Source: a bacterium (lineage in GTDB: Bacteria > Latescibacterota > UBA2968 > UBA8231). From it: a DNA stretch of 18,283 bases. Location: positions 1 to 18,283 of the forward strand of contig JAQCJA010000033.1 of assembly GCA_027593305.1 (NCBI GenBank), given 5' to 3'. The translations under genes were made by a program, and so were the position numbers. The notes beneath the pieces are model-generated. The model was not told the DNA's origin. It did not search any database and saw only the letters and a list, made by a program, of their open reading frames with translations. The first letter of the stretch is position 1. Every line of letters begins with the position of its first letter. Below, one piece after another: positions 1 through 5,324 of this stretch.

Positions 1-69
1 CTTGAAGCGTTCCTGCAGTGCAGGAACGATCTCCCTCGTGTACTTCTCTTTCAGTCGAGTCGTAGTCAT
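1..69 (-). CDS. rplE: 50S ribosomal protein L5, N-terminal fragment (cut by window edge)
   Basis: The first 23 codons of a gene that runs off the left edge. The ATG is at 69-67 and the product begins MTTTRLKEKYTREIVPALQE, which matches the start of bacterial L5 (basic, with the R-L-K-x-x-Y...I-x-P-x-L pattern). L5 binds 5S rRNA and sits in the central protuberance of the large subunit. It follows rplX after 23 bases, the normal spc-operon order. No strong Shine-Dalgarno sequence is visible upstream, so translation may depend on coupling to rplX. The identification rests on a short N-terminus plus gene order. Confidence 0.9.
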   Translation of the reverse strand, partial: MTTTRLKEKYTREIVPALQERFK

Positions 70-92
70 TCTGTATTTTCGTCCGTCGCCGC

Positions 93-407
93 TCAGGAAT
101 CGATCATTTCGCCGCTACGCTTGGCCACCCGCACCTGGCGGCCTCCGTCCAGGCGCTGCCTGCCCACCTTGGTGGGCTCACCACTCTTCGGATCCACGAG
201 CATGACGTTCGATACGTGCATGGACGCTTCCCGCTCGATAATGCCACCCTGAGGATCTCGCTGTGTAGGCTTTGTGTGCTTTTTCATCATACGCACACCC
301 TCCACGATGATCCGCTCTTTCTCAGGCAGCACGCGCAGCACGCGGCCGCGCTTACCCTTGTCATTGCCGCTGATGACAACCACTGTGTCGTCCCGCTTGA
401 TCTTCAT
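93..407 (-). CDS. rplX: 50S ribosomal protein L24
   Basis: 104 residues, normal for bacterial L24, which is an assembly initiator that binds the 5' end of 23S rRNA near the tunnel exit. The KOW motif lies at the N-terminus (MKIKRDDTVVVISGNDKGKR), followed by V-L-R-V-L-P and I-V-E-G-V. Further on come the family signatures PQGGIIEREA and H-V-S-N-V-M-L-V-D, and the end is V-A-K-R-S-G-E. The ATG lies 8 bases after the rplN stop, and the TAAGG that overlaps that stop serves as ribosome binding site with a 6-base spacer, so it is tightly coupled to rplN. Nothing is missing. Confidence 0.97.
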   Translation of the reverse strand: MKIKRDDTVVVISGNDKGKRGRVLRVLPEKERIIVEGVRMMKKHTKPTQRDPQGGIIEREASMHVSNVMLVDPKSGEPTKVGRQRLDGGRQVRVAKRSGEMIDS

Positions 408-415
408 AGGATGCC

Positions 416-784
416 TTACACGACCTCGGGGGCAAGGGACAAGATGCGCATGAACTGGCGATCGCGCAGTTCACGGGCAACAGGCCCGAAAATCCGGGTC
501 CCACGTGGTTCGTTCTTGTCGTCGATGAGGACTGCCGCATTCTCGTCAAAACGAATGTAGGAACCGTCTGGACGGCGAAATTCCTTCTTGGTACGCACGA
601 CTACCGCGCGCGCAACCTCACCCTCCTTGAGGGGCCCATTGGGCAAAACATCATGCACGGCGACCATGATCACGTCGCCAACTCCTGCATAGCGACGCTT
701 GGACCCACCCAACACGCGGAAGCATTTCGCCTTACGGGCACCCGCGTTATCCGCCATGCGGAGTATGGAGTATTCGTGTACCAT
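416..784 (-). CDS. rplN: 50S ribosomal protein L14
   Basis: 122 residues, the usual length for L14, which binds 23S rRNA domain V and contacts 16S rRNA across the subunit interface. Signatures: ADNAGA, V-L-G-G-S-K-R-R-Y-A-G-V-G-D, V-V-R-T-K-K, the stretch R-R-P-D-G-S-Y-I-R-F-D-E-N-A-A-V-L, and the end G-T-R-I-F-G-P-V-A-R-E-L-R-D...S-L-A-P-E-V. The N-terminus MVHEYSILRMADNAGAR is a little divergent from the common MIQ-x-x-T-x-L-x-VADNSGA. The ATG has only a weak GAAAG-like binding site and follows rpsQ after 33 bases. Confidence 0.97.
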   Translation of the reverse strand: MVHEYSILRMADNAGARKAKCFRVLGGSKRRYAGVGDVIMVAVHDVLPNGPLKEGEVARAVVVRTKKEFRRPDGSYIRFDENAAVLIDDKNEPRGTRIFGPVARELRDRQFMRILSLAPEVV

Positions 785-810
785 TTCAAACTTTCGTAAA
801 TGGGATCGAA

Positions 811-827
811 CGACGGCTCAGCCGTCG
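811..827 (-). other. Perfect inverted repeat at the rpsQ stop codon
   Basis: CGACGGC and GCCGTCG flank a 3-base centre over the last codons and stop of rpsQ, giving a 7-bp stem in the mRNA. No U-run follows. It could protect or mark the rpsQ 3' end or slow the ribosome before rplN, or it could be chance in GC-rich coding sequence. Confidence 0.35.
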
Positions 828-1093
828 ACTGCGGCCTTCGTCAGAACCTGAACCAGCCGCCAGCGCTTTGTCTTGCTAATGGGCCTGCATTCGCGCAAGC
901 GGACAATGTCGCCCACTCCGGACTCGTTGTTTTCGTCGTGAGCGACGGCCTTGGATGTGCGCTTTATGCCTTTTCCGTAAACCCGGTGCGGAGCACGCAT
1001 CTCAATGACGACGACGCGTGTCTTCTCACCACCAGCCTTGATGACACGCCCTTCGATAACACGCCCACCAAATGTCTCTTCTACTTCTGCCAT
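818..1093 (-). CDS. rpsQ: 30S ribosomal protein S17
   Basis: 91 residues, normal for S17, a primary 16S rRNA binder (helices 7 and 11) with an OB fold. Visible features: the N-terminal G-x-V-I-x-x-x-x-x-K-T-R-V-V-V-I-E pattern; H-R-V-Y-G-K-G-I-K-R-T-S-K (equivalent to HPxYGKxxxRTxK); H-D-E-N-N-E...G-D-I-V-R-L-R-E-C-R-P-I-S-K-T-K-R-W-R-L-V. The ATG is 9 bases after the rpmC stop, and the TAAGG formed by that stop is its binding site with a 7-base spacer. A perfect inverted repeat covers the 3' end. Confidence 0.97.
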   Translation of the reverse strand: MAEVEETFGGRVIEGRVIKAGGEKTRVVVIEMRAPHRVYGKGIKRTSKAVAHDENNESGVGDIVRLRECRPISKTKRWRLVQVLTKAAVDG

Positions 1094-1102
1094 CTTCTTG
1101 CC

Positions 1103-1318
1103 TTAGCTCCCCTGCCCGACGACTGCATTCGTGGTTTCGTTTTCGCTCAACAGGGTCTGAACCCTGGCAATATCCCGACGAACGTCCCGCAATCGAATCG
1201 GACTGCTCAACTGGCCGAGGGTATGCTGGAAACGCAGATTGAAACTTTCTTCTTCGAGCTCCTCCAACCTCAGCCTCAGGTCGTCGGCGGACTGCTCTCT
1301 CAATTCACTTGTTTTCAT
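1103..1318 (-). CDS. rpmC: 50S ribosomal protein L29
   Basis: 71 residues, typical of L29, a small two-helix protein at the tunnel exit next to L23 that helps form the docking site for signal recognition particle and trigger factor. The N-terminus MKTSELREQSADDLRLRLEE is the family pattern, followed by E-E-S-F-N-L-R-F-Q-H-T-L-G-Q-L and a second helix with I-R-x-x-R-R-D-I-A-R-V-Q-T-L-L. The ATG has AAGAGG a few bases upstream. Because of the frame disruption in rplP, the present rplP stop overlaps this ATG (ATGA); in the undisturbed frame rplP would stop at 1334-1336, before this binding site. Confidence 0.96.
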   Translation of the reverse strand: MKTSELREQSADDLRLRLEELEEESFNLRFQHTLGQLSSPIRLRDVRRDIARVQTLLSENETTNAVVGQGS

Positions 1319-1734
1319 GGATTCCTCTTACTCTCAGACCAGACGCTCGACGAACTTCGTCTTGATCGGAAGCTTATGACCAACGCCTCTTTCGCAATCT
1401 CCGGCGTAACGCCGGACAACTCGAACATCACACGACCCGGCTTGACAACGGCAACCCATTCGTCCGGGGCACCCTTGCCCTTGCCCATGCGAGTCTCAGC
1501 GGGCTTCTTCGTCAATGGCTTATCCGGGAACACCCGGATCCATAGCTTCCCCGTACGACTCATGGCGCGACTGATAGCGATACGCGCTGCTTCAATTTGT
1601 CTGCTCGTGACCCATCCGCACTCCAGGGCCTTCAGACCAAACTCCCCGAAAGAAACCAGGGCCCCTCCCTTGGTCTGACCGCGCATGCGTCCACGAGACT
1701 GCTTGCGCCACTCGACCTTTTTCGGCATCAACAT
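1315..1734 (-). CDS. rplP: 50S ribosomal protein L16, C-terminus disrupted by an apparent frameshift
   Basis: L16 sits near the A-site tRNA elbow and is needed late in large-subunit assembly. Residues 1 to about 120 are canonical: MLMPKKVEWRKQSRGRM, F-G-x-F-G-L-K-A-L-E, T-S-R-Q-I-E-A-A-R, W-I-R-V-F-P-D-K-P-L-T-K-K-P-A-E-T-R-M-G-K-G-K-G, W-V-A-V-V-K-P-G-R-V-M-F-E-L-S-G-V. After E-I-A-K-E-A-L the open frame reads V-I-S-F-R-S-R-R-S-S-S-S..., unlike L16. The conserved ending HKLPIKTKFVERLV followed by TGA is present in the neighbouring frame (1378-1334). Ten bases appear to be lost near 1381; restoring them would give 136 residues, the E. coli length. The current 139-residue frame runs into the rpmC start. 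Either a real deletion or a sequence error. Confidence 0.93.
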   Translation of the reverse strand: MLMPKKVEWRKQSRGRMRGQTKGGALVSFGEFGLKALECGWVTSRQIEAARIAISRAMSRTGKLWIRVFPDKPLTKKPAETRMGKGKGAPDEWVAVVKPGRVMFELSGVTPEIAKEALVISFRSRRSSSSVWSESKRNP

Positions 1735-1749
1735 GGTGGTCTACGTCCC

Positions 1750-2409
1750 TCAGGCCTTTTGCTGCTGCTCTTCAACGGCTTCGTCGACGATTTCACCGAG
1801 ACAGATCCACACTTTCACACCCACAGTACCGGAGATTGTGAAGGCGGTGGAGGTGGCAAAATCGATGTCGGCCCGCAGTGTGTGCAACGGCACACGTCCG
1901 GCAGGTTCGGATCTTTCATGACGGGTCATCTCGGAGCCACCAATCCGTCCATTGCACTCGATGCGAATGCCCTCGGCACCCATGCGCATAGAGGATGCGA
2001 CACACTTCTTGATAGCCCGGCGAAACGCAACACGCTGCTCAAACTGCCGCGCAAGATTATCGGCTACCAACTGTGCATCAAGCTCCGGCTTCTTGACTTC
2101 CTGGATGTTCAGAGTCACATCCTTCTGCGTCAGTGCCTTCAGTTCATCACGCAGCTTATCCACCTCGGCTCCCCGACGACCAATGGCGATCCCAGGACGA
2201 GCCGTGTGCACTTCGATGGTCACTCGCTTGGGATGTCGCTCAATGTTGATCCGCGATACCCCCGCCCGCTGCAAACGCTGACGAATGTACCGCCTCAGCG
2301 TTATGTCCTCGCCAAGGAGTCCGGCAAAGTCCTTCTCGGCGAACCAGTTCGAACTCCAGCCCTTGATGACACCAAGGCGGAAGCCGTAGGGATGTGTCTT
2401 CTGACCCAA
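1750..2409 (-). CDS. rpsC: 30S ribosomal protein S3
   Basis: 219 residues, within the family range. S3 lines the mRNA entry channel and has helicase activity together with S4. It starts MGQKTHPYGFRLGVIKGW, with the KH type-2 domain in the first half (P-G-I-A-I-G-R-R-G-A-E-V is the GxxG loop) and the C-terminal signature G-R-V-P-L-H-T-L-R-A-D-I-D...G-V-K-V-W-I. The start codon is TTG: MGQKT is the universal S3 N-terminus, and AGAGG lies 7 bases upstream. The stretch after S-E-M-T-R-H-E reads R-S-E-P-A-G-R-V where most bacteria have W-Y-R-E-G-R-V, so it is one residue longer with the frame kept. Followed by rplP after 15 bases. Confidence 0.97.
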   Translation of the reverse strand: MGQKTHPYGFRLGVIKGWSSNWFAEKDFAGLLGEDITLRRYIRQRLQRAGVSRINIERHPKRVTIEVHTARPGIAIGRRGAEVDKLRDELKALTQKDVTLNIQEVKKPELDAQLVADNLARQFEQRVAFRRAIKKCVASSMRMGAEGIRIECNGRIGGSEMTRHERSEPAGRVPLHTLRADIDFATSTAFTISGTVGVKVWICLGEIVDEAVEEQQQKA

Positions 2410-2416
2410 TGCAGTT

Positions 2417-2422
2417 CCTCTC
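2417..2422 (-). promoter_or_regulatory. Ribosome binding site that fixes the TTG start of rpsC
   Basis: GAGAGG on the minus strand, 7 bases before the TTG at 2409-2407. With the universal MGQKT N-terminus it shows that rpsC really starts at TTG. Confidence 0.75.
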
Positions 2423-2441
2423 TAGCCTCTGGCCCTTTGGC

Positions 2442-2837
2442 CTACTCGGTAGCTGCGGTTTTTGCGACCGCAGAGTCATCGCGACCATCTGAAACGATGA
2501 TCGTCACATGGCTTTGGCGCTTGTCGATACGATTTGACGTGCCCCGGGCGCGTGTTTTCATACGCTTCAAGGTCCGCCCCTGGTCAGCCATCACAGTGCT
2601 GACAAAGAGGCTGTCGACGTCAACCACGCGGGCGGTGACCACATCGTCGTCGTCCTGTCGTGTTGCGTTGGCAACAGCCGAACGCAACGTCTTTTCAATG
2701 ATCCCTGCCGCCCGGCGGGGCGAATACTGCAGAATCGCCAGGGCCTCGCCCACTGCCTTACCACGAATAAGGTCAAGGAGCTGCCTCACTTTGGTGGCGG
2801 GAATCCCTATATCACGTTGGATGGCTCGCGCTTGCAT
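2442..2837 (-). CDS. rplV: 50S ribosomal protein L22
   Basis: 131 residues, longer than the usual ~110 because of an acidic insertion (R-Q-D-D-D-D-V-V-T-A-R-V, about 60-71) and a C-terminal tail after V-T-I-I-V-S-D. L22 binds all 23S domains, and its long hairpin lines the peptide tunnel at the constriction. Family features: K-V-R-Q-L-L-D-L-I-R-G-K, E-A-L-A-I-L, A-A-x-I-I-E-K-T-L-R-S-A-V-A-N-A, and T-L-K-R...K-R-Q-S-H-V-T. The hairpin tip reads R-M-K-T-R-A-R-G-T-S-N-R-I, where E. coli has I-M-P-R-A-K-G-R-A-D-R-I, so the conserved tip proline is Thr95 and the R-A after the glycine is T-S. ATG start with GAGGA about 10 bases upstream. Confidence 0.96.
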   Translation of the reverse strand: MQARAIQRDIGIPATKVRQLLDLIRGKAVGEALAILQYSPRRAAGIIEKTLRSAVANATRQDDDDVVTARVVDVDSLFVSTVMADQGRTLKRMKTRARGTSNRIDKRQSHVTIIVSDGRDDSAVAKTAATE

Positions 2838-2852
2838 TGCTCGTATTTCCTC

Positions 2853-3140
2853 TTACCGAACGCCTGTGGACCGCTCATTGGCGCGGCCAGCATGCGCGCG
2901 AAACGTACGTGTCGGAGAAAACTCGCCGAGCTTATGGCCAACCATGTTCTCGGTGATGTAAACCGGGATGAACTTGTTGCCGTTATGCACCGCCAGCGTA
3001 TGCCCCACGAAGTCCGGCGTTATCGTTGACCGCCGAGACCAGGTGCGCAACACTTTCTTGTCCCCAGACTTGTTCATGACTTCAATCTTGACGGCCAGAT
3101 GACCGTCAACAAAGGGGCCTTTCTTGATCGAACGTGGCAC
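2853..3140 (-). CDS. rpsS: 30S ribosomal protein S19
   Basis: 95 residues, the normal size for S19, which binds the 16S head with S13 and contacts the A-site region. Signatures: MPRSIKKGPFVDGHL, T-W-S-R-R-S-T-I-T-P-D-F-V-G-H-T-L-A-V-H-N-G-N-K-F-I-P-V-Y-I-T-E-N-M-V-G-H-K-L-G-E-F in order, then S-P-T-R-T-F-R-A-H. The start codon is GTG, supported by the family N-terminus and an AAGGG site 7 bases upstream. It lies 20 bases after rplB and 15 before rplV. The tail after R-A-H-A-G-R is atypical but short. Confidence 0.97.
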   Translation of the reverse strand: MPRSIKKGPFVDGHLAVKIEVMNKSGDKKVLRTWSRRSTITPDFVGHTLAVHNGNKFIPVYITENMVGHKLGEFSPTRTFRAHAGRANERSTGVR

Positions 3141-3160
3141 GAAGTTTCCCTTCCCTCTTC

Positions 3161-4000
3161 TTACTTACGATTGCGGCGGCGGATGATCCAGGCGTTGGAC
3201 GCCTTCTTCCGCTTGCGCGTTTTGTAGCCCTTGGTAGGCTTACCCCAAGGAGTGACTGGGTGACGACCACCAGACGCCTTGCCTTCACCACCACCATGGG
3301 GATGATCGACCGGATTCATAGCAACTCCACGAACCTTGGGGCGACGCCCCAACCACCTGGCTCTGCCGGCCTTTCCGAGGACCACGTTGCCATGGTCCAC
3401 GTTACCGACCCGACCAATTGTCGCCTTGCATGAGAGCATCACGAGGCGCACCTCACCCGAAGGCAGCCGCAACTGCACACGCCCCAACTCCTCGTCCCGC
3501 CCCATGATCTGCACTTCTGATCCGGCACTCCGGGCCATACGTCCGCCCTGGCCTGGATTCAGTTCAACATTGTGAACCGTCGTTCCTACCGGAATCCGGC
3601 CCAGGGGCAGCGCATTGCCCACAACCAGCGGTGCCCCAATGCCGCTCATGACCTCGGAACCGACGCCCAACCCATGAGGAGCCAACATGTAGCGCTTCTC
3701 GCCGTCCTGATACACCACCAGGGCAATGAACGCCGATCGGTTCGGGTCGTACTCGATGGTGGCAACGCGTCCAGGGATACCATCCTTGTTGCGGCGGAAA
3801 TCGATGAGACGATACCGCCGTTTGTGGCCACCACCACGTCGACGGGATGTGATGCGCCCATTGGTATTGCGCCCACCACTTTTCTTTACCAGCGCCCCAA
3901 GAAGGGCCTTCTCGGGTGTGTCGGTTGTGATCTCTGAAAACGTATTGACCGTCTTGAAACGCAGACTCGGCGTAATCGGACGGAATCTCTTGATCGGCAT
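3161..4000 (-). CDS. rplB: 50S ribosomal protein L2
   Basis: 279 residues, normal for L2, which is needed for subunit association and organises the peptidyl transferase centre. N-terminal OB-fold part: F-R-P-I-T-P-S-L-R-F, S-G-G-R-N, G-R-I-T-S-R, G-G-G-H-K-R-R-Y-R-L-I-D-F. Middle: E-Y-D-P-N-R-S-A, V-G-N-A-L-P-L, I-P-V-G-T-x-V-H-N-V-E. C-terminal part: the invariant V-D-H-P-H-G-G-G-E-G loop (residues 231-240) near the catalytic centre, then G-G-R-H-P-V-T-P-W-G-K-P-T-K-G. ATG with a good GGGAG site 5 bases upstream, 14 bases after rplW. All key residues are present. Confidence 0.98.
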   Translation of the reverse strand: MPIKRFRPITPSLRFKTVNTFSEITTDTPEKALLGALVKKSGGRNTNGRITSRRRGGGHKRRYRLIDFRRNKDGIPGRVATIEYDPNRSAFIALVVYQDGEKRYMLAPHGLGVGSEVMSGIGAPLVVGNALPLGRIPVGTTVHNVELNPGQGGRMARSAGSEVQIMGRDEELGRVQLRLPSGEVRLVMLSCKATIGRVGNVDHGNVVLGKAGRARWLGRRPKVRGVAMNPVDHPHGGGEGKASGGRHPVTPWGKPTKGYKTRKRKKASNAWIIRRRNRK

Positions 4001-4014
4001 TCTATCTCCCTCGC

Positions 4015-4320
4015 TCAGAGATTCTCGATAAGGTCGATGGATTCGCCGGATTGCAACTTCACATACGCCTTCTTCCAGGTGGACGTACTGCCCTGGTGTG
4101 CACCCTGCCTCTTGGGCTTCGGGTGCACCGTCAGAGTCCGCACAGCCTCAACTTTTACCTCGAAAATCGACTCGACCGCCTGCCGGATCTGATACTTGTT
4201 CGCCCGAGCATCCACCTTGAATGTATAGGTATTGCCATCGCGAAGGATCGTCGCCTTTTCGGTGATAACCGGACTGCGAATAATATTACGTGCACCAGCC
4301 ATAGTTCCCATTTGTCTCAC
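4015..4320 (-). CDS. rplW: 50S ribosomal protein L23
   Basis: L23 sits at the tunnel exit and is the main docking site for trigger factor and signal recognition particle. Features: R-S-P-V-I-T-E-K-A, Y-T-F-K-V-D-x-x-A-N-K-Y-Q-I-R-Q-A-V-E-x-I-F-x-V-K-V, V-R-T-L, and a basic loop ending W-K-K-A-Y-V-K-L. The start is uncertain. The longest reading uses GTG at 4320, overlapping the rplD stop by 4 bases (GTGA, coupled translation), and gives 101 residues. In-frame ATGs at 4311 and 4302 give shorter products, and the one at 4302 (MAGARNIIRSPVITEK) fits the usual family length best. No decisive binding site separates them. Confidence 0.95.
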   Translation of the reverse strand: MRQMGTMAGARNIIRSPVITEKATILRDGNTYTFKVDARANKYQIRQAVESIFEVKVEAVRTLTVHPKPKRQGAHQGSTSTWKKAYVKLQSGESIDLIENL

Positions 4321-4961
4321 TCGCCGTCGTGGTCGCCATGCACCCGGTTCAAAGCATCAACAGCTGCCCTCTCCAGGAGCAACACATCAGCTGCCACGAG
4401 GTCGTACGTGCCTACTGTCTCAGCGGTCCGAATACTCACCTTTGGAATATTCCGACCCGATTTCACCAGAATGGGCGAATTCTCCGCGGTGACGAACAAC
4501 ACCTTTCGTCCCGCCAGACCGCAGGCAGTGAGCATGGCAACGAAATCCTTCGTTTTTGGCGCTGCCAACTGAAAGCCATCAACAACGAAGACCTGCCCCT
4601 CTTGACCCATGGCTGTCAACACCGAACGTAGCGCCTGCTTGCGCAACGTCCTGGGGAGTTTCGTCCGGTAACTGCGTGGCTTTGGAAGACCGAAGGCGAC
4701 TCCACCACCACGAAGCAACGGACTGCTGACAGTGCCACGCCGCGCACCACCGGTACCCTTCTGGCGATGGTGCTTCTTGCTGGAGTAGCTTGTCTCCGAC
4801 CGGCTCAGGACCGACGCATTGCCCTGGCGCTGATTGGTCTCATACGCAACGACAGCCGTATGAACAACAGCGGTAGAAACTCGCGCCTCAAATAACGCCG
4901 CCGGCAAATCAACCGTTCCTGATTTCTGCCCTTGAATGCTCAACACGTCAACGGATGGCAT
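4317..4961 (-). CDS. rplD: 50S ribosomal protein L4
   Basis: 214 residues, normal for L4, which binds 23S domain I, extends a loop to the tunnel constriction and in many bacteria regulates the S10 operon. The extended loop is at about 58-92: S-Y-S-S-K-K-H-H-R-Q-K-G-T-G-G-A-R-R-G then P-L-L-R-G-G-G-V-A-F-G. Further on are Y-R-T-K-L-P-R-T-L-R-K-Q-A-L-R-S and the C-terminal N-I-P-K-V...T-Y-D-L-V-A-A-D-V-L-L-L. ATG start with AAGG inside the last codons of rpsJ. Only 3 bases separate it from the rpsJ stop; rplC (L3), normally here, is absent. The 3' end overlaps rplW by 4 bases. Confidence 0.97.
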   Translation of the reverse strand: MPSVDVLSIQGQKSGTVDLPAALFEARVSTAVVHTAVVAYETNQRQGNASVLSRSETSYSSKKHHRQKGTGGARRGTVSSPLLRGGGVAFGLPKPRSYRTKLPRTLRKQALRSVLTAMGQEGQVFVVDGFQLAAPKTKDFVAMLTACGLAGRKVLFVTAENSPILVKSGRNIPKVSIRTAETVGTYDLVAADVLLLERAAVDALNRVHGDHDGE

Positions 4962-4964
4962 GGC

Positions 4965-5273
4965 CTATACCTTGATATCTATGCCGATGCCGGCAGGAAG
5001 GTCGAGCTTCATCAACGAATCGACCGTCTGCGGTGTCGACTCGTAAATGTCGATGAGACGCTTATGCACCCGGGTCTCGAACTGCTCACGGGATTTCTTG
5101 TCCACATGTGGCCCACGAAGCACAGTGTAAATCGTGCGCCGTGTGGGCAGAGGAACGGGGCCGGCGATCCGGGCGCCGCTGCGCCGCACCGTTTGGACAA
5201 TCTCGTCCACGGAGCGATCAAGCGCCGCGTGGTCATAGGCCTTAAGCCGAATGCGAATCCTGTCTACTGCCAC
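4965..5273 (-). CDS. rpsJ: 30S ribosomal protein S10
   Basis: 102 residues, the typical S10 length. S10 is part of the 16S head and doubles as NusE in transcription antitermination. Signatures: I-R-I-R-L-K-A-Y-D-H, R-S-G-A-R-I-A-G-P-V-P-L-P-T-R-R, Y-T-V-L-R-G-P-H-V-D-K-K-S-R-E-Q-F-E-x-R-x-H-K-R-L-I-D-I, ending L-M-K-L-D-L-P-A-G-I-G-I-D-I-K. The start codon is GTG with GGGAG 9 bases upstream. The protein is complete at both ends, so the missing rplC was not lost by cutting into rpsJ. tuf lies 51 bases upstream with no visible terminator, joining the str and S10 gene sets. Confidence 0.98.
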   Translation of the reverse strand: MAVDRIRIRLKAYDHAALDRSVDEIVQTVRRSGARIAGPVPLPTRRTIYTVLRGPHVDKKSREQFETRVHKRLIDIYESTPQTVDSLMKLDLPAGIGIDIKV

Positions 5274-5324
5274 GTCGTTCCGCTCCCTCTCTCTTGCCTA
5301 AAACCCAAAATCCTATGAAACCGA

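Noticed and set aside
1376..1392. Programmed -1 ribosomal frameshift in rplP
   Set aside because: A -1 shift would reach the canonical frame, but there is no slippery heptamer, the hairpin is upstream rather than downstream, and the product would still lack three residues of a conserved helix. A 10-base loss explains the data better.
800..1678. Plus-strand open frame of 292 codons opposite rpsQ, rpmC and rplP
   Set aside because: Antisense shadow of three real genes, with no recognisable domain or binding site.
1597..2961. Long plus-strand open frame (454 codons) opposite rpsC and rplV
   Set aside because: It lies antisense to conserved ribosomal protein genes, shows no family motif and has no plausible independent context. 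Long antisense frames are expected in GC-rich codon-biased sequence.
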